A DNA stretch of 64,000 nt from NCBI RefSeq assembly GCF_003231275.1, contig NZ_QKVL01000003.1, forward strand, positions 248,001-312,000, written 5' to 3'. Under the pieces are notes generated by a model. That model was not told where the DNA came from and did not search any database. It saw only the letters and a list, made by a program, of their open reading frames with translations. Shown piece by piece: positions 55,378-63,906 of this stretch; the stretch's first letter is position 1, and every line of letters begins with the position of its first letter. Position numbers and translations under genes: made by a program. Origin of the DNA: Pseudomonas huaxiensis (lineage in GTDB: Bacteria; Pseudomonadota; Gammaproteobacteria; Pseudomonadales; Pseudomonadaceae).

Positions 55378-55476
55378 GCCTCATCGCCGGCAAGCCGGCT
55401 CCCACAGGGATCGCATGCACTACGCACCTTGTGGGAGCTGCCTTGTCGGGGCGCCGAACCGCAGCGATGAGGCCCT
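55378..55476. repeat. REPIN after ybbN
   Basis: GCCTCATCGCCGGCAAGCCGG...CCCACAGG and its inverted partner ending GCAGCGATGAGGCCCT, of the same family as 40504 and 42580, here between convergent genes. Confidence 0.75.
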
Positions 55477-55485
55477 GAAGATCAA

Positions 55486-55830
55486 TCATCCAACCCAGTG
55501 ATACACCGGCGCATCCGCCCCGCTCTCCACCTTCACCTCACTGCTGTGCCGCAACCGCACCAGCAGCCGCTTGCCCGCTCCGGTACTGCCGGACAGCCCT
55601 TCCAGTTGCTCCAGCAATGCCGGCCCGTCCAGCGAACCCGCCTTGCGTAATAGTTCCTTCGCCGCCAGCCACTGCGCATCATCACCCCTCGGCTGCGCCA
55701 TCGGCGCGGCAGCATTCACCGGCGCCTCGGCCGTCTCCACCACTCGCCCAGCCAGCATGGCCCACTCCGCCGGGTCCAGTTCGAGGGTCAAATCCACCGG
55801 CCATTCGCCGATGTGTCCGCGAATTCGCAC
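55486..55830 (-). CDS. Small hypothetical protein
   Basis: A 114-residue cytosolic protein I do not recognise. It has an N-terminal beta stretch (RGHIGEWPVDLTLELDPAEW), an Ala/Pro-rich middle and LLVRLRHSSEVKVE near the end. GTG 55830 follows GGAGG by 8 bases; an ATG at 55845 contains that SD, so GTG is preferred. It is divergent from the Zur-type operon. Confidence 0.6.
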   Translation of the reverse strand: MRIRGHIGEWPVDLTLELDPAEWAMLAGRVVETAEAPVNAAAPMAQPRGDDAQWLAAKELLRKAGSLDGPALLEQLEGLSGSTGAGKRLLVRLRHSSEVKVESGADAPVYHWVG

Positions 55831-55913
55831 GTTTCCATCCTCCACACGTCAAGGTCGCCATGCTCCCACGCTCATGAAGGATCGCCAAGGACCCTAGCAA
55901 CTCGCACTTAACT

Positions 55914-55923
55914 TGTTATAACA
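55914..55923. promoter_or_regulatory. Zur-box-like palindrome
   Basis: TGTTATAACA matches the core GTTATA half-sites of Zur operators and lies 37 bases before the DUF2796 start. In P. aeruginosa, the equivalent genes (PA4063-PA4066) are derepressed when zinc is scarce. Confidence 0.55.
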
Positions 55924-55960
55924 TTTCAAAACTTTTCCAAGCCCGCTCCGGAGTCCCGCC

Positions 55961-56533
55961 ATGCGTCGCCTGTTGCTTGCCTTGCCTTTCGCCCTGCTGC
56001 CCCTGGCCGTGATGGCCCATGACGACCACGATCACGAGCATGACCACGCTCACGGCAGCCTCGGCGCCCACGAACATGGTGTCGCCCACCTCAACGCGGT
56101 ACTCGACGGCAACGTCCTTGAACTTGAGCTGGAAAGCCCGGCGATGAACCTGGTGGGCTTCGAGCACGCCGCCGTCAGCGATGCCGACAAAGCCAAGGTC
56201 GCCGCAGTCCGCGCGCAGCTTGAACAACCCTTGAAGCTGTTCGGCCTGACCGCCACCGGCAACTGCAAGGAAAGCGACGAAGAACTGGAAAGCCCGCTGT
56301 TCGGCGACAAGCCGGCCAAGGATGACGATGGTGACGGCGACGAACACGGCCACAGCGACATCCACGCGCACTACCGCCTGGAATGCGCCAACCCCGAGAA
56401 GCTCAAGGCGCTCGACCTGGGCCCGCTGTTCAAGACCTTCCCCGCCACCCAGAAAATCCAGCTACAACTGATCGGACCGAATGGCCAGCAAGGCGTGGAA
56501 GTCACGCCCGGCAATGCCACGATCAACTTCTAA
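55961..56533 (+). CDS. ZrgA-like periplasmic zinc protein (DUF2796)
   Basis: A 190-residue secreted protein: signal peptide about 1-19, then a His/Asp cluster (DDHDHEHDHAHG), GAHEHGVAHLNAVLDGNVL, and a second metal-like patch (DGDGDEHGHSDIHAH). It is of the DUF2796/ZrgA type, linked to zinc acquisition. It begins an operon with an ABC exporter-type ATPase and permease. Confidence 0.86.
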   Translation: MRRLLLALPFALLPLAVMAHDDHDHEHDHAHGSLGAHEHGVAHLNAVLDGNVLELELESPAMNLVGFEHAAVSDADKAKVAAVRAQLEQPLKLFGLTATGNCKESDEELESPLFGDKPAKDDDGDGDEHGHSDIHAHYRLECANPEKLKALDLGPLFKTFPATQKIQLQLIGPNGQQGVEVTPGNATINF

Positions 56534-56580
56534 ATCACCTTTTGCCAGTGAAGCGCCCGGGGTAACCCGGGCGTCCATTT

Positions 56581-57300
56581 ATGAGCCAGGCACTGATTGA
56601 ACTGACCGACCTGGGCTTCGCCTGGCCGGGACACCCGCCTCTGCTGGACATTCCGGCGCTGCGCCTCGAAGCCGGCGAATCACTGTTTCTCAAGGGCCCC
56701 AGCGGCAGTGGCAAGACCACCCTGCTGGGCCTGCTCGGCGGCGTGCAGAAGGCCGACCGCGGCAGCATCCGCCTGCTCGGCCAGGACCTGAGTGAACTGA
56801 GCCAGAGCGCCCGCGACCGTTTCCGCGTCGACCACACCGGCTACATCTTCCAGCAGTTCAACCTGCTGCCGTTTCTCTCGGTGCGCGAGAACGTCGAACT
56901 GCCCTGCCGCTTCTCCAAGGCCCGCGCCGAGCGCGCCACGCAACGCTTCGGCAGCATCGCCGAGGCCGCCGCCGAACTGCTCGCGCACCTGGGCCTGAAA
57001 GACCCGGCGCTGCTTGCCCGCCGCGCCGACAGCCTGTCGATCGGCCAACAGCAACGCGTCGCCGCAGCCCGTGCACTGATCGGCCAGCCGGAATTGGTGA
57101 TCGCCGACGAACCGACCTCGGCACTCGACGCCGACACCCGCGAAGCCTTTATCCGCCTGCTCTTCGCCGAATGTCGCGACGCCGGTTCCAGCCTGCTGTT
57201 CGTCAGCCACGACCAGAGCCTGGCGCCACTGTTTGACCGCCAGTTATCCCTCGCCGAACTCAACCGCGCGGCGCAGCCTGCCAGCGATACGGAGGCCTGA
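56581..57300 (+). CDS. ABC transporter ATPase, LolD/MacB type
   Basis: A 239-residue ATPase with Walker A GPSGSGKTT, Q-loop FQQFNLLPFL, signature LSIGQQQR (Ile in place of the usual Gly), Walker B LVIADEPTSALD, and switch VSHDQ. The ATG overlaps the next gene by one base (TGATG). It is the partner of the FtsX-like permease; likely role in zinc or metal homeostasis, inferred from the operon. Confidence 0.9.
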   Translation: MSQALIELTDLGFAWPGHPPLLDIPALRLEAGESLFLKGPSGSGKTTLLGLLGGVQKADRGSIRLLGQDLSELSQSARDRFRVDHTGYIFQQFNLLPFLSVRENVELPCRFSKARAERATQRFGSIAEAAAELLAHLGLKDPALLARRADSLSIGQQQRVAAARALIGQPELVIADEPTSALDADTREAFIRLLFAECRDAGSSLLFVSHDQSLAPLFDRQLSLAELNRAAQPASDTEA

Positions 57301-58565
57301 TGTACCTGCTTCGTCTTGCCCTGGCCAGCCTGGCCAACCGCCGTTTCACCGCTTTTCTCACTGCCTTCGCCATCGCCTTGTCGGTGTGCTTGCTGCTGGC
57401 CGTCGAGCGCGTTCGCACCGAGGCCCGCGCCAGCTTCGCCAGCACCATCAGCGGCACCGACCTGATTGTCGGCGCCCGCTCCGGCTCGGTGAACCTGCTG
57501 CTTTATTCGGTGTTCCGCATCGGCAACGCCACCAACAACATCCGCTGGGACAGTTTCGAGCACTACGCCAATGATCGTCGGGTGAAGTGGGCGATCCCGA
57601 TTTCCCTCGGCGACTCGCACCGCGGCTATCGCGTAATGGGCACCACCGACGCCTACTTCGCCCATTACCAGTACGGCCGTAAACAAAACCTGCAGCTAGC
57701 CCAGGGCCGCGCCTTCGCCAGCGACCCGTTCGAGGTGGTGCTCGGCGCCGAAGTGGCCGAGGCCCTGCACTACTCGCTTGGTGACAAGCTGGTGCTGGCC
57801 CACGGCGTCGCCGCCATCAGCCTGGTCAAGCACGACGACAAGCCGTTCACCGTGGTCGGCATTTTGCAACGCACCGGCACCCCGGTAGACCGCACGTTGC
57901 ACATCAGCCTCGGCGGCATGGAAGCCATCCACATCGACTGGCACAACGGCATGCCGGCCCGCGGTGCCGGGCGGGTCAGCGCCGACCAGGCGCGCAACAT
58001 GGACCTGACGCCTACGGCGATCACCGCCTTTATGCTCGGGCTGAACAGCAAGGTCGCGACCTTCTCGCTGCAACGGGAAATCAACGAATTCCGCAGCGAA
58101 CCACTACAGGCGATTCTTCCCGGCGTGGCCCTGCAAGAGTTGTGGAGCCTGATGGGGACGGCGGAACAGGCGTTGTTCGTGGTCTCGCTGTTCGTCGTGC
58201 TGACCGGGCTGATCGGCATGCTCACCGCCATCCTCACCAGCCTCAACGAACGCCGCCGGGAAATGGCGATCCTGCGCTCGGTGGGCGCCCGCCCCTGGCA
58301 TATCGGCGGCCTGCTTGTGCTTGAGGCGTTCGCCCTGGCGCTGGCCGGGATCGGCGCCGGGCTGGGCTTGCTGTACGCGGGTATCGCCGTCGCGCAGGGT
58401 TACGTGCAGGCCAACTATGGTTTATACCTGCCGCTGGCCTGGCCCAGCAGCCACGAATGGCTGTTGCTCGGCATCATCCTCGGCGCCGCGTTGCTGATGG
58501 GCAGCATCCCTGCCTGGCGGGCCTATCGACAGTCACTGGCCGACGGCCTGTCCATCCATCTTTGA
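57300..58565 (+). CDS. FtsX/MacB-type ABC permease
   Basis: A 421-residue permease with one N-terminal membrane segment, a large periplasmic domain (about 45-280), and three C-terminal segments (LFVVSLFVVLTGLIGMLTA, LVLEAFALALAGIGAGLGL, LLLGIILGAALLMGSIPAW) with NERRREMAILRSVGA as the mechanotransmission loop. MacB-family proteins work on periplasmic substrates rather than import. Confidence 0.9.
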   Translation: MYLLRLALASLANRRFTAFLTAFAIALSVCLLLAVERVRTEARASFASTISGTDLIVGARSGSVNLLLYSVFRIGNATNNIRWDSFEHYANDRRVKWAIPISLGDSHRGYRVMGTTDAYFAHYQYGRKQNLQLAQGRAFASDPFEVVLGAEVAEALHYSLGDKLVLAHGVAAISLVKHDDKPFTVVGILQRTGTPVDRTLHISLGGMEAIHIDWHNGMPARGAGRVSADQARNMDLTPTAITAFMLGLNSKVATFSLQREINEFRSEPLQAILPGVALQELWSLMGTAEQALFVVSLFVVLTGLIGMLTAILTSLNERRREMAILRSVGARPWHIGGLLVLEAFALALAGIGAGLGLLYAGIAVAQGYVQANYGLYLPLAWPSSHEWLLLGIILGAALLMGSIPAWRAYRQSLADGLSIHL

Positions 58566-58576
58566 GTAACCCTGCA

Positions 58577-59098
58577 ATGCGTCGTGTCCTGCTGCTCCTG
58601 CTGTTGATCGCCGCGCCCGTCTGGGCGAGCGAGCCGCGTACCCTGGAATGGCCGCAACTGATTCCGCCAGGTGCGCCGGTGATCACGCCGCAGTTGGCGC
58701 CGCTGCACAACCTCTCGCAACTCTCGCAGTTGGGCGATGCGCTGGCCGCCGAAGCGGCGCCAGCGGCTCGTCAGGAGGTGCCGGACGCGCCGGTGGTCAA
58801 GGAACTGGACGGCCAGCAGATCAAGCTGCCGGGCTATATCGTGCCGCTGGAAGTCAGCGAGGAAGGTCGCACCACGGAGTTTCTCCTGGTGCCGTATTAC
58901 GGCGCCTGCATTCATGTGCCACCGCCGCCGTCGAACCAGATCGTGCACGTGTTCAGCGAGATCGGCATCAAGGTCGAGGAGCTGTACCAGCCGTACTGGA
59001 TCGAAGGACCGATGCGCGTCCAGTCGTCGGCCAGTGAGCTGGCCGAGGCGGGTTACCAGATGGAGGCCGAGAAAATCTACGCCTACGAACTACAATGA
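58577..59098 (+). CDS. DUF3299 secreted protein
   Basis: A 173-residue protein with signal peptide (LLLLLLIAAPVWA) and the DUF3299 pattern: KLPGYIVPLE, FLLVPYYGACIHVPPPPSNQ, EKIYAYEL. The GACIHVPPPP stretch has a Cys and His that could bind metal. Fourth gene of the Zur-type operon; biochemical role unknown. Confidence 0.85.
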   Translation: MRRVLLLLLLIAAPVWASEPRTLEWPQLIPPGAPVITPQLAPLHNLSQLSQLGDALAAEAAPAARQEVPDAPVVKELDGQQIKLPGYIVPLEVSEEGRTTEFLLVPYYGACIHVPPPPSNQIVHVFSEIGIKVEELYQPYWIEGPMRVQSSASELAEAGYQMEAEKIYAYELQ

Positions 59099-59127
59099 AT
59101 GCCCGCACCCAGGCGCCTTCGCTTTCA

Positions 59128-59141
59128 TTGAGCTGAATCAA
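59128..59141 (+). promoter_or_regulatory. ANR/FNR-box-like site upstream of oprG
   Basis: TTGAG-CTGA-ATCAA differs by one base from TTGAT-N4-ATCAA and lies 66 bases before the oprG start. OprG of P. aeruginosa is controlled by ANR and iron. Confidence 0.6.
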
Positions 59142-59206
59142 AATTCTCGAGACGGTAGCTCCTTAACATTGGGACCAATGAATCCTAATGTCCCCCCGGA
59201 GCTTCC

Positions 59207-59887
59207 ATGAACAAGTCTTTGCTCGGCGCCTCACTCGTTGCCCTCGCGCTTGTAGCACCTGCTGCCCACGCCTACCAGGCCGGTGATTTCATCCTGCGCG
59301 CCGGTGCCGTCACCACCGCGCCAAACGAAGACAGCGGCGAGCTGAAGTTCGACGGCGTCAAAGCTTCCGGCACCAAAGCGACCCTGACCAGCGACACCCA
59401 ACTGGGCCTGGCTTTCGCCTACATGCTGACCGACCACTTCGGCCTGGAGCTGCTGGCAGCCACCCCGTTCCAGCATGAAGTTGGCGTGAAAGGCCTGGGC
59501 GGCCTGGATGGCAAGGTTGCCGACATCAAGCAACTGCCACCGACCCTGTCGCTGCAGTACTACCCGATGGAAGCCAGCTCGAAATTCCAGCCGTACGCCG
59601 GTATCGGTGTGAACTACACCCTGTTCTTCGACGAAGAACTGACCAGCGACCGCAAGGCCCAGGGCTTCAGCGACATGAAGCTGAAGAACTCGGTAGGCCT
59701 GGCTGGCCAACTGGGCATGGACTACCTGGTCAACGACCACCTGCTGGTCAACGCCGCGATCTGGTATGTCGACATCAACACCGAAGCCACCATCGACGGC
59801 CCAAGCGCTCTGTCGATCGGCAAGACCAAGGTCGACGTAGAAGTCGATCCATGGGTCTACATGGTTGGCCTGGGTTACAAGTTCTAA
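59207..59887 (+). CDS. oprG: Outer-membrane protein OprG (OmpW family)
   Basis: A 226-residue eight-stranded barrel for small hydrophobic or amino-acid solutes. Signal peptide ends HAYQ; family segments GDFILRAGAVTTAPNEDSG, LGLAFAYMLTDHFGLELLAA, LQYYPMEASSKFQPYAGIGV, and a C-terminal VGLGYKF with Phe at the end. Followed by a strong terminator. Confidence 0.93.
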   Translation: MNKSLLGASLVALALVAPAAHAYQAGDFILRAGAVTTAPNEDSGELKFDGVKASGTKATLTSDTQLGLAFAYMLTDHFGLELLAATPFQHEVGVKGLGGLDGKVADIKQLPPTLSLQYYPMEASSKFQPYAGIGVNYTLFFDEELTSDRKAQGFSDMKLKNSVGLAGQLGMDYLVNDHLLVNAAIWYVDINTEATIDGPSALSIGKTKVDVEVDPWVYMVGLGYKF

Positions 59888-59903
59888 AGATTCGAAAACA
59901 ATT

Positions 59904-59922
59904 GGGGCCGCAAAGCGGCCCC
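59904..59922. terminator. Terminator between oprG and the epimerase gene
   Basis: GGGGCCGC, loop AAA, GCGGCCCC, with AGTTATTT after it, between convergent genes. Confidence 0.8.
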
Positions 59923-59938
59923 AGTTATTTCTAAGAAC

Positions 59939-60868
59939 TCAGCGCCCCAACAACCGGGCCAGCCCCTCAGCCAGCGGCGTCACCACCGGAAACGCGAAAC
60001 GCGCCAGCAAGCGCTGATTGTCCGCCCGCGAATGGCGGATATCACCACTGCGCGCCGGCCCATAGCTGACATCGGGTAACCCGCCCAGCACCGTGCGCAG
60101 CGCCTCCAGCAACTGATTCAGCGAAGTCGCCTGGTTCAGGCCGATATTCACCGCGCCCTCTTCCACCTGCGCCATCTCCAGCGCCTGCACCATCACCGAC
60201 ACCAGGTCGCCGACATACAAAAAGTCGCGGGTCTGCTCGCCATCACCGAACACGGTAATCGGCCTGCCGCTCACGGCGCGCTCGCAGAAGATGCTGATTA
60301 CTCCGGAGTACGGCGAAGACGGATCCTGACGCGGCCCGAAGATGTTGAAGAAGCGGAACACCACCGGCTCCAGACCGTGCTGGCGACGATAGAAATCCAG
60401 GTACTGCTCGCCGGCCAGCTTGTCCACCGCATAGGGGGTCAGCGGCGCCTTGGGAGTATCTTCGGCGATGGACTGGCCTTCGCCGTTGTTGCCGTAGACC
60501 GCAGCGCTGGAGGCAAACACCACACGGCGGATGCCGTTCAGGCGCATGGCCTCGCAGACATTCAGGGTGCCGATGAAGTTGCTCTGGTGAGTCCTGACCG
60601 GGTCTTCCACCGAGGCCTGCACCGAGGCCACCGCTGCCAGGTGCACCACCGCACGGCAACCGGCGGCAGCCTGGTTGACCAAGGCGGCATCGGCGACGTC
60701 GCCTTCGATCAGTTGCAGGTTCGGGTGACCCAGTTGCAGGTTGTCGCGCCTGCCGGTGGAGAGGTCGTCCAGCACGCGCACGGCATAGCCTTTTTCCAGC
60801 AGCGCGTCACACAGGTGCGAACCGATGAAGCCGGCGCCACCGGTAATCAGAATAGGGGCATCAGCCAT
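59939..60868 (-). CDS. NAD-dependent nucleotide-sugar epimerase/dehydratase
   Basis: A 309-residue extended SDR: GGAGFIGSHLCDALL binds NAD, SSAAVYGNNGEG and the YAVDKLAGEQYLDFYRR segment supply the Ser/Tyr/Lys triad (Tyr in PYAVDKL). It is of the UDP-glucose 4-epimerase-like group. It overlaps the preceding gene by 8 bases. Product sugar unknown; no glycan cluster is next to it. Confidence 0.85.
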   Translation of the reverse strand: MADAPILITGGAGFIGSHLCDALLEKGYAVRVLDDLSTGRRDNLQLGHPNLQLIEGDVADAALVNQAAAGCRAVVHLAAVASVQASVEDPVRTHQSNFIGTLNVCEAMRLNGIRRVVFASSAAVYGNNGEGQSIAEDTPKAPLTPYAVDKLAGEQYLDFYRRQHGLEPVVFRFFNIFGPRQDPSSPYSGVISIFCERAVSGRPITVFGDGEQTRDFLYVGDLVSVMVQALEMAQVEEGAVNIGLNQATSLNQLLEALRTVLGGLPDVSYGPARSGDIRHSRADNQRLLARFAFPVVTPLAEGLARLLGR

Positions 60869-61745
60869 GACGGTAGAATCGATCCAGTAGGGTCGGCAGG
60901 CCGGAGCGCCAGGCGCGCGGCTTGATGCCGAAAGTGTGGAGAATTTTCTTGCAGGCGAGCACCGCATGTTGCGGTTCTTCGCTGGCGTCGGAACGCGCGG
61001 CGTGGGCCTGAGGGGTGGGGCTCTCGACCGCCAGCGTGCGCAATTGCGAGGCTTCGCCGAGGATCGCCTGGCCCAGCGCCAGCGGCGTGGTCGCCTCGTT
61101 GCCGGCGTAGTGGTAAGTGCCCCACAACGGCGCTGCGCAATCGAGCTGCTTGAGCACCGAGAGAATCACCCGGGCGGCGTCGTCCACCGGGGTCGGATTG
61201 CCGCGACGGTCGTCGGCCAGCAGGAGCTCCTGTGCCTGTTCGGCACGGGTCAGGAAGCGGCCGAGAACACCGTCGATGCTGTCGTCGAGTACCCAGCCGA
61301 AACGCAGCAACACATGCTGCGGGCAGGTGGCGCGCACACTCTGCTCAATGCGCCACAGCGCCTGGCCACGCAGGCCCAGCGGCACAGGCTCATCCTTCTC
61401 GCTGTAGGCGGTGGCGCGCGAGCCATCGAACACCCGGTAGCTGGAAGGCTGGACGAGGATGATGTTGTGGTGCTGACACAGCTCGGCGAGGCGCTCGACC
61501 GAGCGCTCCTGCGCGGCTAGCCGCTGCTCGCTGACCGACTCCGCCTGGAACCAGTCGAAGTAGTAGGCCAGGTTGACCAGCGCGTCCGGGCGGGTGTCGT
61601 CGAGTAACTGGGTCAGGCTGGCGGTGTCCCAGCCCTGCTCTGGCGGACGCGGCGCGAGAAAGCCGATGTCCTCCTCGGCCCCGAGACGAATCAGCGCTTG
61701 CCCAAGGGCATTTCCACCACCCAACAGCATCAGGCGCATTCGCAT
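60861..61745 (-). CDS. RmlD-like sugar-nucleotide reductase
   Basis: A 294-residue extended SDR of the dTDP-4-dehydrorhamnose-reductase-like (RmlD) group: LLGGGNALGQALIRLGA for the dinucleotide, VQPSSYRVFDGSRATAYSE in place of the Ser/Tyr region, and LLRFGWVLDDSIDG. The canonical Tyr-x3-Lys is not clear, so the catalytic mechanism is uncertain. Two ATG codons two residues apart could start it. It is coupled to the downstream epimerase. Confidence 0.75.
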   Translation of the reverse strand: MRMRLMLLGGGNALGQALIRLGAEEDIGFLAPRPPEQGWDTASLTQLLDDTRPDALVNLAYYFDWFQAESVSEQRLAAQERSVERLAELCQHHNIILVQPSSYRVFDGSRATAYSEKDEPVPLGLRGQALWRIEQSVRATCPQHVLLRFGWVLDDSIDGVLGRFLTRAEQAQELLLADDRRGNPTPVDDAARVILSVLKQLDCAAPLWGTYHYAGNEATTPLALGQAILGEASQLRTLAVESPTPQAHAARSDASEEPQHAVLACKKILHTFGIKPRAWRSGLPTLLDRFYRHG

Positions 61746-62040
61746 AACGTTTGGCAGGTCCGCTCAGGTTGATTGAAAAAGAAAGCGCGTAGTTTGCGGC
61801 TTCCGCCAAGGGAAGTCCAACCCGCCCCGAGACACAGTGTGTTTAACGACAGGCGCAATAGGCCAGCTTTCCCACACGAATAAATAAGAATTAGCTTACA
61901 AATCCAAAAGAACCTACTGACTTCTACGGTTGAAGAAACCGCCTTCAATTAGCGCTAACCGGTTACCTGTCCTGCCGTCAGGAGCCACTCGGGGCGTGGA
62001 ATGCCCTAAACCCCGCCAGATCGCTAAGGAAGGTTTCTCC

Positions 62041-63084
62041 ATGCAGGACTCCGAAGTCGCCACCCTCTACTTCGATGACGACCAGCTCGACCAACTGCAC
62101 AAAGCCAGCCAGGACCTCGCCAACCACGGCGGCCCGCAGGTACTCGGCGCCGCGCTCAAGGCCCGGCTCTGGGCCCGCTTGCTGGAGACGAGCCTGAGCC
62201 CGCTGCAGCAGGCCATCATCAACCTGTTCGCCGATGGCCGGTTGTCAGTGCTGCTGTTTTCCCGTTTGCTGCCACCGCGCAACGATGAATTGCCCGAGCA
62301 CTTGCCCGCGCTCGCGACCCTGGAACGGGACTACCCGTGCCTTTATCTCGCCTCGCGCAATCAGGTACTGCTGGAGCTGGTCCACTACCGTGCCTTCGCT
62401 TTCGATATCGACAACGACGGCAAACACGTGCGGCTGGTGGGCAATTTCAAGGGTGGTGGCCAGCAACCGCGCCCCGATGAAAATCCCTACGAGACCGTGG
62501 AACTCAGTTCCCACGCCGGCCTGCGCCTCGGGCCGCACACCGAGGCGCCGTACCATTGCTCGGTAGTGGCGCGCGACGGCCATTCGCCCGCGCCTTCAGC
62601 GTTGATCCTGAGTGCCCGCTGGAACCCGGCGAACGAGTACACCCAGATTGTTCCGCTGCGCAGCGTCATCGAAGGGCTGGGCAGCCTGGAAGTGTTGGCC
62701 CTGGCCTCCAACTCCTTCGATTTCACCCGCAGCGAGTGCTTCGTCGACGGCCGCGGCGACGCCGGCCACGCCACCTCCATCGTCCAGTTCGATGAGCAGG
62801 GCGGATTCAGCGTGCGCTACAACGCTTACCGTTTTTCCGTCAACGAGCAGGCCAGCGACGCCGCGGCACGGGCGTTCGATGCCTTCAAGGCGCGCCTGGC
62901 GCAGACCCCGCCGCTGGAGTTCGTGTTGCAGCCGGACAGCGTTTTGCTGGTCAACAACAGCCGCGCGCTGCATGGCCGCGAGTTGCTGCAAGACAACCGC
63001 CGCCTGCTGGTGCGGCTGTTCGGCTATTCACGTTTCGCCCGCCCCCTGGTCATCAAGGAAGACCCGCTGCTGGTTCGCGGCTGA
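62041..63084 (+). CDS. TauD-like Fe(II)/2-oxoglutarate oxygenase
   Basis: A 347-residue oxygenase of the TauD/TfdA or clavaminate-synthase-like class (which includes amino-acid hydroxylases). The iron triad is visible: His and Glu in GPHTEAPYH and the distal His in NNSRALHGREL, with Arg in RRLLVRLFGYSRF for 2-oxoglutarate. The substrate is not certain: beta-hydroxylation of a free or carrier-bound amino acid is as likely as sulfonate oxidation. ATG 62041 follows AAGGAAGG. It lies 21 bases before the TSUP gene. Confidence 0.78.
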   Translation: MQDSEVATLYFDDDQLDQLHKASQDLANHGGPQVLGAALKARLWARLLETSLSPLQQAIINLFADGRLSVLLFSRLLPPRNDELPEHLPALATLERDYPCLYLASRNQVLLELVHYRAFAFDIDNDGKHVRLVGNFKGGGQQPRPDENPYETVELSSHAGLRLGPHTEAPYHCSVVARDGHSPAPSALILSARWNPANEYTQIVPLRSVIEGLGSLEVLALASNSFDFTRSECFVDGRGDAGHATSIVQFDEQGGFSVRYNAYRFSVNEQASDAAARAFDAFKARLAQTPPLEFVLQPDSVLLVNNSRALHGRELLQDNRRLLVRLFGYSRFARPLVIKEDPLLVRG

Positions 63085-63105
63085 ATGCTCTGGAGTTCCT
63101 CGCTC

Positions 63106-63903
63106 ATGCTCGAAGTCGATCTGACGCTGTTGCTCGCCCTCTCCGGCCTCGCCCTGCTGGCCGGATTCTTCGATGCCATCGCCGGTGGCGGCGGGCTGAT
63201 TACCCTGCCCATGCTGTTCCTCGTTGGCATCGATCCGCTGGCGGCCCTGGCCACCAACAAGTTCCAGGCCGCCAGTGCCACCGTCTCGGCCACCGTCGCC
63301 TTCTCCCGCCGTGGCATGCTCGACTGGCGCAGCGGCTGGCCGATGGCGCTGATGGCCTTTGCCGGCGGGGCATTGGGCGCGCTGTCGGTCAGCCTGGTGC
63401 CGAAAGACCTGCTGCAAGCCTGCGTGCCGGTGCTGCTGGTGGTGGTTGCCGCCTGGTTCGCCTTCAGCCCTCGGCTGGACGATCAGCAGATGCGCACGCC
63501 GCGCATCTCCATCAGTCTGTTCTGCCTGCTGATCGCCCCGCTGATCGGCTTCTATGACGGCGTGTTCGGCCCCGGAGTCGGCTCATTTTTCATGCTGGCG
63601 TTCATGCTGCTGCTCGGCCAGGGCATGCTGCGCGCGGTGGGCAACAGCAAACTGTTGAACGCCGCGTGCAACCTCGGCGCCCTGTCGGTGTTCGCCTCGA
63701 CTGGCACCATTCTCTGGCCGCTGGCCCTGGCCATGGCGATCTGCGCCATGTTCGGCGCGCAACTCGGGGCGCGCTGCGCGGTGTACTTCGGGCCGCGATT
63801 GATCCGCCCACTAGTGGTCTTCGTCTGCTGTGTGATGGCGATGAAGTTGTTCCTTGATGCCAGCAACCCGCTGGGAGAATGGGTCGCGCAGCAATGGCGG
63901 TGA
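63106..63903 (+). CDS. TSUP/TauE-family exporter
   Basis: A 265-residue membrane protein with about seven to eight hydrophobic segments. Family marks: FFDAIAGGGGLITLPML, ALATNKFQAASATVSA, and the second-half repeat GFYDGVFGPGVGSFFMLAF. TSUP proteins move sulfite, sulfoacetate or related anions. ATG 63106 follows TGGAG by 10 bases; an ATG at 63085 contains that SD. Likely cotranscribed with the oxygenase. Confidence 0.87.
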   Translation: MLEVDLTLLLALSGLALLAGFFDAIAGGGGLITLPMLFLVGIDPLAALATNKFQAASATVSATVAFSRRGMLDWRSGWPMALMAFAGGALGALSVSLVPKDLLQACVPVLLVVVAAWFAFSPRLDDQQMRTPRISISLFCLLIAPLIGFYDGVFGPGVGSFFMLAFMLLLGQGMLRAVGNSKLLNAACNLGALSVFASTGTILWPLALAMAICAMFGAQLGARCAVYFGPRLIRPLVVFVCCVMAMKLFLDASNPLGEWVAQQWR

Positions 63904-63906
63904 CGC

